In this document: positions 1 through 5,910 of the stretch, piece by piece | Numbering within the stretch: the first letter of the stretch is position 1 | Layout of the letters: every line of letters begins with the position of its first letter | Origin: Candidatus Margulisiibacteriota bacterium | GTDB taxonomy: Bacteria > Margulisbacteria > WOR-1 > O2-12-FULL-45-9 > XYB2-FULL-48-7 | Reading direction: 5' to 3' | Length of the DNA: 9,264 nucleotides | NCBI GenBank assembly: GCA_028717325.1 | Contig: JAQUOB010000035.1 | Coordinates: forward strand, 1 to 9,264 | Notes under the pieces: generated by a model | Seen by the model: only the letters and a program-made list of their open reading frames with translations | The model's database searches: none | What the model was told of the DNA's origin: nothing | Made by a program: the position numbers and the translations under genes

Positions 1-2140
1 TTTTAGAAAACGCGTTAATGACCTTATAGATATAAAGCCCATTCCTGGCGGTTTCCAAATAATCGGTGACGCCGTTCCATTCGACCTCATTCAAGCCGGC
101 CGCGCCGCCCGGCGTTCCCCCGGCAAAGGTTCTCCTCCAAACAATGCGCCCGGATGTGTCAAAAATGACGATCTGCACCCACGTGTCCAGATCGAGGCGA
201 TAGGCAAATTTAGTCGTCTGCTTTGATGGATTGAAAGGGTTGGGATAACAGAGAGTCGGCCTGATAAATGATATGACGCCGGCTTTCTTGACTGCTTCGT
301 TATTTCCGAGATTGGAATCCGCAGTATCAATGAAGCTCGAGCGGACAACAAAATACAAGGTCGGGTTTTTGCCCATTCCCGTCGTATTAAATGAAAATGT
401 TGTTTCAGCCGAGCCCACTGCGGGAATTTGAATATAAGTATTGGTCCCAATTAAGTGATCGGCGTCTTTTAAGTTGTAATACAGGGACACATCGGCATAC
501 GCGCTTTGCGTCCCGACATTGTTAACGACCAGTCGGGCGGTCAGCGTGTCGCCTTCCGAAATTTTATCGGGAGAAAGAGTTATGTCCGATTCGCCCACGG
601 CCAGATCTACTCCGGGTGAACTCGCGACCAGAACGCTTATCGCGGAACCGAAAGCGCTCCAATTCCCAGCCGCATCTTTCGCGCGAACCCTATAATAATA
701 ATGACCCGGACTTTTGCCTGAAATCACTTGAGACGTCGAAGTCAGCGAATTGGCTAAACTAGCCCAGGCAGCGGTTACGCCATCGCCGCTGTCCAAGACA
801 ATATCGTCAATAAAAGCCCCGTCAGAAATATAGCTCGAATCCGTATGATAGGTGAACCGGAGATAGACATTTTGTCCCGCATAATAGGAAAGATCGTAAT
901 CTTTTTGAACCCAGCCGCCGCTGTAACCATCAATATAACCAATATAATTCCAGTAAGTGCCATTGGTTGAAACATATATATTTAAATAATCAAAAGTCTC
1001 TTCCAGTGAATAGTTGCACCAGAATTTCAAATGATCACCGCTTGATACCGGGACAGGAGAACTAAGTGTCATTGTTCGATACAAATTGTTTCCCGTGCCT
1101 GTAAAAAACGAATAGGAACCGGTTTTGTGATAAGCGGTCGACAGCGAAAAGCCGCTGTTGCTCCATTTCGCCAATCCGGATTCCGCATCATCTATCACAT
1201 CAGAGCCCGCGGAACCAACCGACTCTTGAAGCTCATAAGCGATGATGCCGCTCTCGTCCCCCGGGTCCGTCCAGGAAAGATTAATATTTGAACTGCAAAC
1301 AGCCGAAGAAGGACCGGAGATTACCGGCGGGGAAGGAGGATAAATGTCCGGGCCGACCTCAACGGTGGCGACTCCGCTGTAAGCGCTCCATAAGCCGGAG
1401 TTGTTTTTGGCTCTGACCCGATAATAATATTTGCCGTTCGTCTTCCCCGAAAAATCATAAGAAGTGGCAGTTAATGCGTTCGATGTTGGCGAGAAATTAT
1501 ATCCGGTGTTGCCGATCGATATGTTATCGATGTATGCTCCGTCATAATAATAGACTGAATCCGTAGTGTATTTAAATCGTATGTAAACAGATTGCCCGGA
1601 ATAAGAAGAAAGATCGAAGACTTGTTTGGTAAACGTGCTTTGATAACCTGAAAATGACCCCAAATTTGTCCAGCTTATCTTATCCGTTGAGACCTGAACA
1701 TAAAGATAATCATAACTGTATTCAATATTATATTTCAGCCAGAAGGATAATGAATCGTTACCGCCCAAAAGTATGGGACTTTTTAAACACATATAATTAA
1801 CCAGGTTATTGCCTTTCCCTGAATTAAAACTATGCGATGACGAATAGTAGGACTCCGTCGTCGCGGTAAAACCGACAACTTCCCAGGAATTCAAACCGGA
1901 TTCCGCATTATCAAAAAACTGGCTTGTAGATGATTCCGTTGTAGTGGCTTCCTGAAGCTCATAACTGGCTATGCCGGTGGAATCCGTAGCCGCTGACCAG
2001 GCAATCGTGTAAATACCATCGTGGTCATGGGGATGCGGAACAATAGCCGGGATCGTTACGGAAAAACCAGCAGTAGCAAATAAACTAATGACCGAAAGAG
2101 TTAATGCCAGTTTTATCCAACCTAATTTATTTTTTAACAT
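1..2140 (-). CDS. Secreted multidomain protein: two FN3 domains each interrupted by a jelly-roll (MAM/VEG-like) domain, CARDB-like domain, FlgD-like C-terminal domain (3' end outside window)
   Basis: I translated this frame by hand: 713 codons without a stop, open at the window edge. Residues 1-26 form a signal peptide (MLKNK, then a hydrophobic stretch to ATAGFS). Two similar modules follow, about 30-255 and 266-500. Each starts like FN3 (IAWSAATD; LSWTDPGDES, then YELQE), is interrupted by a jelly-roll domain (about 75-210 and 317-450, DNAESG or DDAESG through to IDNISI or IDDIVL), and resumes FN3 at YYRVRAK. A CARDB-like domain spans about 508-615 (VDLAVGESDITLSP to SNLGNNEA). The C-terminal FlgD-like/T9SS-type sorting domain begins CYPNPFNPS (about 631) and has reached NGLYIYKVI, so only a few residues are missing. 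Probable role: cell-surface or exported adhesin-like protein; no catalytic motif seen. Start 2140 is preferred over the in-frame ATG at 2149 because AGGAGG (2152-2157) lies 11 nt from the former and 2 nt from the latter. A sigma-54-type promoter precedes it. Confidence 0.88.
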   Translation of the reverse strand, partial: MLKNKLGWIKLALTLSVISLFATAGFSVTIPAIVPHPHDHDGIYTIAWSAATDSTGIASYELQEATTTESSTSQFFDNAESGLNSWEVVGFTATTESYYSSSHSFNSGKGNNLVNYMCLKSPILLGGNDSLSFWLKYNIEYSYDYLYVQVSTDKISWTNLGSFSGYQSTFTKQVFDLSSYSGQSVYIRFKYTTDSVYYYDGAYIDNISIGNTGYNFSPTSNALTATSYDFSGKTNGKYYYRVRAKNNSGLWSAYSGVATVEVGPDIYPPSPPVISGPSSAVCSSNINLSWTDPGDESGIIAYELQESVGSAGSDVIDDAESGLAKWSNSGFSLSTAYHKTGSYSFFTGTGNNLYRTMTLSSPVPVSSGDHLKFWCNYSLEETFDYLNIYVSTNGTYWNYIGYIDGYSGGWVQKDYDLSYYAGQNVYLRFTYHTDSSYISDGAFIDDIVLDSGDGVTAAWASLANSLTSTSQVISGKSPGHYYYRVRAKDAAGNWSAFGSAISVLVASSPGVDLAVGESDITLSPDKISEGDTLTARLVVNNVGTQSAYADVSLYYNLKDADHLIGTNTYIQIPAVGSAETTFSFNTTGMGKNPTLYFVVRSSFIDTADSNLGNNEAVKKAGVISFIRPTLCYPNPFNPSKQTTKFAYRLDLDTWVQIVIFDTSGRIVWRRTFAGGTPGGAAGLNEVEWNGVTDYLETARNGLYIYKVINAFSK

Positions 2141-2177
2141 TGTTAACATTTCCTCCTTTACCCTCACTAAACTAAAC

Positions 2178-2194
2178 AGCAATTCCTTTGCCAA
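2178..2194 (-). promoter_or_regulatory. Candidate sigma-54 (-24/-12) promoter for the secreted protein gene
   Basis: On the minus strand the sequence is TTGGCAAAGGAATTGCT. Against the consensus YTGGCACGRNNNTTGCW it matches at all but two positions, with the invariant GG and GC exactly 10 nt apart. The predicted start is near 2167, giving a 27-nt leader that contains the AGGAGG ribosome-binding site. A second site of the same design lies at 6524-6540. RpoN and its enhancer-binding activator are not in the window, so function is inferred from the match and its placement. Confidence 0.62.
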
Positions 2195-2239
2195 GGCCTC
2201 TAAAACAGTTTTTTATTGATTTAACGCCCAATTTTTCTC

Positions 2240-2608
2240 TTAATGCGTCTTGACCGTCGAGTTTTCGACATCAATCTGTCCTGTTTTTCGACACTCATTC
2301 AACCTCCAGGGTGACATGGCTAATTTCACATAGATCGATTTCGCCAGCGATTTTAGGGACTTCATTTTAAGCTGGATAATTTGGGCCTTCGGTAGCTTCA
2401 GTTTCCGTGCGATTTCAGCCTCACCAAGGCCGCTAAAATAAACTGCCGTTAAAATACGACGCTCGACCGGAGGCAAGAGATGGAAGGCCATTTTAATGAG
2501 AGCGATCTGAATGATCTTCCATCGCTCTTCTATCCAAAGATGGCTGTAAACCGGCTCCTCCTCAAAATGCAGATTTGCCTTAAATTTCTCAAGATTCTCT
2601 TTATCCAT
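2240..2608 (-). CDS. Small sigma-70 region-4-like helix-turn-helix protein, 122 aa
   Basis: Residues 45-93 read like sigma-70 region 4: LPPVERRILTAVYFSGLGE, then EIARKLKLPKAQIIQL and a final basic helix (KMKSLKSLAKSI). This corresponds to the usual LPxxERxVLxLRY...EIAxxLGIS...RAL pattern. There is no region 2 or 3, so it cannot act alone as a sigma factor; DNA binding or modulation of transcription is the likely role. The N-terminal 44 residues are charged and unrecognised. The start is ATG at 2608, preceded by GAGGGGG. A longer reading from TTG at 2698 is rejected because its first 30 codons come from a terminator hairpin and a poly-T run. It ends 99 nt before the secreted protein gene, with the sigma-54-type promoter between them. 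Its target is unknown. Confidence 0.72.
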   Translation of the reverse strand: MDKENLEKFKANLHFEEEPVYSHLWIEERWKIIQIALIKMAFHLLPPVERRILTAVYFSGLGEAEIARKLKLPKAQIIQLKMKSLKSLAKSIYVKLAMSPWRLNECRKTGQIDVENSTVKTH

Positions 2609-2636
2609 ATCATTTTCCCCCTCAAGCAAAAACGCC

Positions 2637-2693
2637 AAAAAAAAAAGGGCCATCCAGTACTTTCTAAAAATCAAAGAAAGTGCTGGAGGCCCT
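2637..2693 (-). terminator. Rho-independent terminator, minus strand
   Basis: A long inverted repeat (arms 2646-2665 and 2675-2693, loop 2666-2674) is followed on the minus strand by ten consecutive T (2637-2646). One base is bulged (2652) and one pair is imperfect. The T tract lies on only one side, so the terminator works for minus-strand transcripts, ending the 113-aa gene upstream and insulating the HTH gene. Confidence 0.8.
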
Positions 2694-2698
2694 GTCAA
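2670..2698 (-). promoter_or_regulatory. Possible sigma-70 promoter for the HTH gene, overlapping the terminator
   Basis: The minus strand has a perfect TTGACA (2693-2698), a 17-nt spacer, and TTTGAT (2670-2675; 4 of 6 matches to TATAAT). It would start inside the terminator hairpin, so its own transcript would contain only one arm and escape termination. This is inference from consensus only. Confidence 0.3.
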
Positions 2699-2701
2699 TG
2701 C

Positions 2702-2722
2702 CTTAGTGTAAAGCTTAACGCT
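2702..2722 (-). repeat. Heptad repeat element, copy A
   Basis: The minus strand reads AGCGTTA, AGCTTTA, CACTAAG: three consecutive 7-mers on a common pattern. It lies downstream of the 113-aa gene's stop codon. It shares the CACTAAG block with elements at 3211-3236 and 8728-8776. Confidence 0.4.
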
Positions 2723-2730
2723 ATACCAAA

Positions 2731-2749
2731 ATCCCGAACAAATCGGGAT
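2731..2749 (-). terminator. Short hairpin after the 113-aa gene, possible first of two terminators
   Basis: Perfect 7-bp inverted repeat ATCCCGA / TCGGGAT with a 5-nt loop, 15 nt beyond the stop codon of the 113-aa gene. On the minus strand it is followed by only a short T run (TTTT counting the stem's last base), so it is weaker than the hairpin at 2637-2693. Confidence 0.4.
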
Positions 2750-2764
2750 CAGCGCGCATCAACC

Positions 2765-3106
2765 TTAGCCGCAAACCAATATTTTTTCTATCTCTTTAAA
2801 CTGCCCGAACGGGCGAAACTGCTTCAAATATTCCGGGACTTCGATCATCGTTTTATTCGAAACCAAAATCTTCTCAATCTCTTCGAGCCGACCAGCCGGG
2901 CTCAAGCGCTCCAAATATTCCGGAACCTCGACACCGGCCTTTTTCAGCCAATAGATCGCTTTCTTGACCGCTTCGACGATCTGCGCCTTTGCCTGCTTCC
3001 TTTTAGCCGAAACAAAATGGAGCAGAACCAGCTCAAAAGCTATCGCGGGATGCTTTCTGAACAAATAAGCGACCTTTCTGTCTTGTATTTTCTCGTCTAA
3101 TTTCAT
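2765..3106 (-). CDS. Hypothetical protein with internal 23-residue duplication, 113 aa
   Basis: I do not recognise the family. The protein is basic, probably mostly helical and cytoplasmic, with no signal peptide or membrane segment. The first 60 residues are Lys- and Ala-rich (VSAKRKQAKAQIVEAVKKAI). The C-terminal half contains two adjacent copies of one unit: EVPEYLERLSPAGRLEEIEK and EVPEYLKQFRPFGQFKEIEK, each followed by ILV, with 15 of 23 positions identical. The second copy ends two residues before the stop. ATG 3106 is chosen over GTG 3115 because GAGTGA, a partial Shine-Dalgarno match, sits 5 nt before it; the choice is uncertain. It stands alone, followed by two terminator-like hairpins. 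It could be a fragment or C-terminal remnant of a larger protein, but no upstream homologous frame is visible. Confidence 0.6.
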   Translation of the reverse strand: MKLDEKIQDRKVAYLFRKHPAIAFELVLLHFVSAKRKQAKAQIVEAVKKAIYWLKKAGVEVPEYLERLSPAGRLEEIEKILVSNKTMIEVPEYLKQFRPFGQFKEIEKILVCG

Positions 3107-3210
3107 ATCTTTCACTCGAAGATCTTGCGAACGATTCCTAATTATTATCGTAACATTTCCGGCAAAATTTCACTGCACTTTAAAATGTGCATCACCAGCT
3201 CTAAAAATTA

Positions 3211-3236
3211 AACACTAAGTATTAAGCTTATTAAGG
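3211..3236 (+). repeat. Heptad repeat element, copy B
   Basis: The plus strand reads CACTAAG, TATTAAG, then CTTATTAAGG. It lies immediately beyond the stop codon (3238-3240) of the minus-strand small secreted protein, at the end of the phospholipid operon. It aligns with the minus strand of copy C (CACTAAG, CTCTAAG, CATTAAGG) with one 2-nt gap. Confidence 0.4.
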
Positions 3237-3237
3237 T

Positions 3238-3552
3238 TTACGGCGCCCACTTCATGACGACCATGTACTGAGTCCCATTCTCGATCTTGAAGGTTGGATC
3301 TAGAACCGTATAACCGCGATTTTTCAACTCCCAGGCGCGATCTTTGACATCGTAATGGATATTATACTTTGATCCCTTAATGTCAAAATCAAACCGATTA
3401 TTCTCGATCTGGTCCGAATAGTCACTGTAGATCTCAGCTAAAGAATCCGGCATTGTTGCGCTGATATCGTTTAAACCAGAATCGGCAAAAACTAATCCGA
3501 TTAATGTCGGCCAAAGCAAGACCACAAGGACTATCGCTTTCAGTGATTTCAT
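3238..3552 (-). CDS. Small secreted protein of unknown function, 104 aa, last gene of the phospholipid operon
   Basis: Residues 1-24 are a clear signal peptide: basic MKSLK, a hydrophobic core, and a likely cleavage site after VFA before DSG. The roughly 80-residue mature part is acidic in its first half (SLAEIYSDYSDQIENN), then alternates polar and aromatic residues (FDFDIKGSKYNIHYDVKD) and ends YMVVMKWAP, suggesting a small beta-rich periplasmic or secreted domain. No lipobox, cysteine pair or known motif is visible. The ATG overlaps the methyltransferase stop as ATGA (4-nt overlap), so translation is probably coupled, and a role linked to the lipid products is plausible but unproven. A heptad repeat element follows directly. 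I do not recognise the family. Confidence 0.75.
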   Translation of the reverse strand: MKSLKAIVLVVLLWPTLIGLVFADSGLNDISATMPDSLAEIYSDYSDQIENNRFDFDIKGSKYNIHYDVKDRAWELKNRGYTVLDPTFKIENGTQYMVVMKWAP

Positions 3553-4409
3553 AAAGCCCTTTTCCGAAGTACATAAACAGTGTTGATACCATCCGACGTT
3601 GTCTTTTCACTGATGAGTTCGAAGCCGGCCCTGGCGAACAATACCTTTAGTGCTTTCGGCTCAAAATAGCGGGTATTGATCTCGAGGTCGCCGCCGGCCG
3701 CTGAATTCCGATGGAGCGCGAAATTATCGATCAATAAATAGCCGCGGTCACTGATGACCTGTTCGGCAAAATACCTGACCAGCCGCTCGACTTCCGCAAG
3801 TTCCATCCAAGAGATCAATCCAATGCAATTGACAATATCGAACCGCCCTTTGTAATGGCGGTGGATGTTAAAAATGTCATCCCTCACCAACCCGATCTCA
3901 AGATGAGCCCGGTCGGCACGCCGGCGCGCCTCGGCAATGACATCACCGTTAAAATCGAGGTCTAAGCCATGAAAATGGACTTGGGAAACAGAAACCCCGG
4001 CCTGCTCCAGCTTTTGTTTGGTATAGATCAGGTCTTTGATCAAACCGCAGGGGGCCGAGATCAACCGCGCCGAGCCCTGCTCCGCCACCAATCGCGCGGT
4101 GATCTCCGCCAGGTAATCGGAAACATTCCGGACACGGCCGCGGAGAGCTTGGTGCAAGGGGAAACTCCAGATAAAACGGTCGACCAAAACACCCAGCGGC
4201 CAAAATAAACCGGAAAAATTGGGCTCGTACGCCCTATCGGTGGAAAAAGCGTCATACTTTCGCCTGATGATGTCGCGGCCATGATCACTAATCATCAAAA
4301 TAAAATAATGCCACTTGCCGCTGAGAAACAATTTCCAGCACAATCCCCTAAAGTTATTGGCAGCCCCAGCCGTATGCCTTGCCTTATCATCATATTTTAT
4401 CTCTGACAT
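3549..4409 (-). CDS. Class I SAM-dependent methyltransferase, YnbC C-terminal-domain-like, 286 aa
   Basis: It has a Rossmann methyltransferase layout: motif I-like RLISAPCG at 115-122 (degenerate compared with the usual DxGxGxG), acidic strand end GLDLD at 148-152, RDDIF at 176-180, FDIVNCIGLISW at 190-201 (post-motif strand), and GYLLIDN at 223-229. The C-terminal part (YFEPKALKVLFARAGFEL...GINTVYVLRK) is typical of small-molecule and lipid methyltransferases. The first 110 residues are a helical extension with aromatic residues. In enterobacterial YnbC a similar domain is fused to an alpha/beta hydrolase; here the hydrolase is encoded about 2.2 kb upstream. It likely modifies a head group or lipid intermediate; the substrate is unknown. 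The start is well supported: AGGAGG (4418-4423) lies 8 nt before the ATG, overlapping the TAA of the cytidylyltransferase gene. Confidence 0.82.
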   Translation of the reverse strand: MSEIKYDDKARHTAGAANNFRGLCWKLFLSGKWHYFILMISDHGRDIIRRKYDAFSTDRAYEPNFSGLFWPLGVLVDRFIWSFPLHQALRGRVRNVSDYLAEITARLVAEQGSARLISAPCGLIKDLIYTKQKLEQAGVSVSQVHFHGLDLDFNGDVIAEARRRADRAHLEIGLVRDDIFNIHRHYKGRFDIVNCIGLISWMELAEVERLVRYFAEQVISDRGYLLIDNFALHRNSAAGGDLEINTRYFEPKALKVLFARAGFELISEKTTSDGINTVYVLRKRAL

Positions 4410-4422
4410 GCGAATCGCCTCC

Positions 4423-5307
4423 TTAGAAATACTTGAGAAAATAGAAACAGATCGGAATGACCACTATCAAACTGTTGACCCTATCCAATACACCTCCGTG
4501 TCCGGGGATAAGCTCTCCCCAGTCCTTGATGCCCAGATGCCTTTTATGCAGTGAACTGATCAGATCGCCGGCGACACTGCCCAATCCGACGATCAACCAA
4601 AGGATAATTAACTTGTAAAACGGGAAACCCACCGGGACAAGATAAAAGAACAGCCAGAAAGCCAGCCCCGCCCCAAACAGGTCGCCGATGATCCCTTCGT
4701 AAGCTTTGCGGGAATTGACCCCTCTGGCGATCAGGTGCCGGCCGAAGGCCTTGCCGAAGACAAAAGCGAAGACGTCGCTCAAGGCGACGCCAAAGGCAAT
4801 GATGACCAGCCAGTTGCGCGCGTCGTTAAGGTACTGGTAGAGGCAAAAATGGCCGAGCGTCCAAACTATATATAGATAGATCCGGGAGGAATAAGAGACC
4901 TGCTTGTACAGATCGTCGACCCGATCGCGGAAGATCGTCACGATCGCCAGGATCAGGGAAAAAGCCGGGATCAGGACGGGATAGAGCTGGGGCAAATGGT
5001 CCGCGATGAGGAAAGAAAGCAGCGTAAAGACAAGCAGATAGAGCAGGTAGAACCTTTCCAATTTACAATTCACGCCGTATTCATAGAGTGCGAAAAGGAT
5101 AAACAGCCCGAGCACGATCTTGATCCAGAGATTGCTGGCGAGAAAGACCGTCGTCAGATAAATGGCGACCAGGGCTAACCAGCTCAAATAACGTTTACCC
5201 AGCTCACCCCGGAAGATCGTGAGGTAGTCGAAGCGGCCAAAAACGCTGATAATGGCAAAGCCGATGGTAAATATTATCGCGGTGGTCGCCAGAATAGAAT
5301 TTATCAT
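4423..5307 (-). CDS. Phosphatidate cytidylyltransferase family (CdsA/YnbB-like) membrane protein, 294 aa
   Basis: The CdsA family makes CDP-diacylglycerol from phosphatidate and CTP in the inner membrane. The protein has many hydrophobic segments (roughly eight or more). DVFAFVFGKAFGRH (about 178-191) matches the CdsA DxxAYxxGKxFGKH segment. The C-terminal signature is present at 252-278: SLHKRHLGIKD, then ELIPGHGGVLDRVN, with the conserved Asp262 and Asp275. Deviations from canonical CdsA: His254 where a hydrophobic residue is usual, DRVN instead of DRID/DRxD at the end, and NSRKAYEG instead of the usual SPGKTWEG-like segment. These suggest a specialised paralogue, as in the YnbB group. The start overlaps the upstream stop as ATGA, with GGAGGG 9 nt before it. 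It is co-transcribed with the acyltransferase and phosphatidyltransferase that would act before and after it. Confidence 0.9.
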   Translation of the reverse strand: MINSILATTAIIFTIGFAIISVFGRFDYLTIFRGELGKRYLSWLALVAIYLTTVFLASNLWIKIVLGLFILFALYEYGVNCKLERFYLLYLLVFTLLSFLIADHLPQLYPVLIPAFSLILAIVTIFRDRVDDLYKQVSYSSRIYLYIVWTLGHFCLYQYLNDARNWLVIIAFGVALSDVFAFVFGKAFGRHLIARGVNSRKAYEGIIGDLFGAGLAFWLFFYLVPVGFPFYKLIILWLIVGLGSVAGDLISSLHKRHLGIKDWGELIPGHGGVLDRVNSLIVVIPICFYFLKYF

Positions 5308-5900
5308 TGGGGTTGGCCCTCCGATAATAATTTTTGTAGCCGGACGAAGATCGTCTGAAGCAGGCCAAGGATCATGAATACTTGAAGCCCAAAGATAAGG
5401 CTATCGACCCGGGCGAAAGCGTAAATGAAGAGGAAGACCGACAGATAAAGCATCCGGTCGGCCTTGGCCATCAGGCCGGAATATATTCTTTCCTGTCCCA
5501 GCACCCCCAGATAGCTGGCAAGCAGGGTTAACGTTAAGACAGCGGCAGTCAGGCAGACATTAGCAGTCGGGACTAGGAACAGGCCGGAAAGGACGAGGAT
5601 ATCCGAGATCCGGTCGCCGAATTCATTCTTGATCTTGCCGGCCGGGTCGCTCAAGCGCCGAGCACGCGCGACCAGCCCGTCGAGCGCGTTGAACGCGATC
5701 CGCAAAAAGCAGAGCGGAAAGACCAGCACGAAGAACAACGGATCGAAAGCACCGGCCGCCCAGATCACGGCAAAAGCCAGCGCCGAGGCAACGATCGCAC
5801 CGTAAGTAAAAACATCAGGGTGAATATTAAATCGGCAGCTCAAATCAACAGCTCCTTTTAAAGTATTTTGAAAAGCGGGCTTAACGGTATAAAGTTTCAT
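5304..5900 (-). CDS. CDP-alcohol phosphatidyltransferase family protein (YnbA-like), 198 aa
   Basis: This integral membrane family transfers a phosphatidyl group from CDP-diacylglycerol to an alcohol. The signature is at 74-100: DGLVAR, eight residues, Gly88, seven residues, Asp96, three residues, Asp100 (NEFGDRISD). The canonical spacing is G-x3-D-x3-D; the longer G-x7-D form with NExGDxxSD is what I recall from YnbA-type relatives, so the subgroup assignment is tentative. All four metal/substrate Asp or Gly-Asp positions are retained. Several hydrophobic helices surround the motif (about 32-52, 54-72, 101-135, 150-185). ATG 5900 is chosen: AAGGAG (5907-5912) lies 6 nt before it and overlaps the acyltransferase TAA. 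The alternative TTG at 5930 would overlap that gene and has no such site. The acceptor alcohol cannot be read from sequence. Confidence 0.9.
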   Translation of the reverse strand: MKLYTVKPAFQNTLKGAVDLSCRFNIHPDVFTYGAIVASALAFAVIWAAGAFDPLFFVLVFPLCFLRIAFNALDGLVARARRLSDPAGKIKNEFGDRISDILVLSGLFLVPTANVCLTAAVLTLTLLASYLGVLGQERIYSGLMAKADRMLYLSVFLFIYAFARVDSLIFGLQVFMILGLLQTIFVRLQKLLSEGQPQ

Positions 5901-5910
5901 TTCTTTCTCC

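Noticed and set aside
91..450. 119-aa minus-strand reading frame
   Set aside because: It lies within the long secreted-protein frame, which is uninterrupted and has clear CARDB and FlgD-like domains over the same bases.
2609..2698. N-terminal extension of the HTH protein from TTG
   Set aside because: It translates the terminator stem and T tract into a false hydrophobic segment; the ATG at 2608 has its own ribosome-binding site.
2480..3100. 206-aa plus-strand reading frame
   Set aside because: It lies antisense to two better-supported minus-strand genes and runs through the terminator hairpin and T tract. Its translation has low-complexity Lys runs and no recognisable domain.
3174..3191. 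TGCAC/GTGCA inverted repeat beyond the operon end
   Set aside because: Five clean pairs in AT-rich DNA, with only a weak T run after it; too weak to call a terminator.
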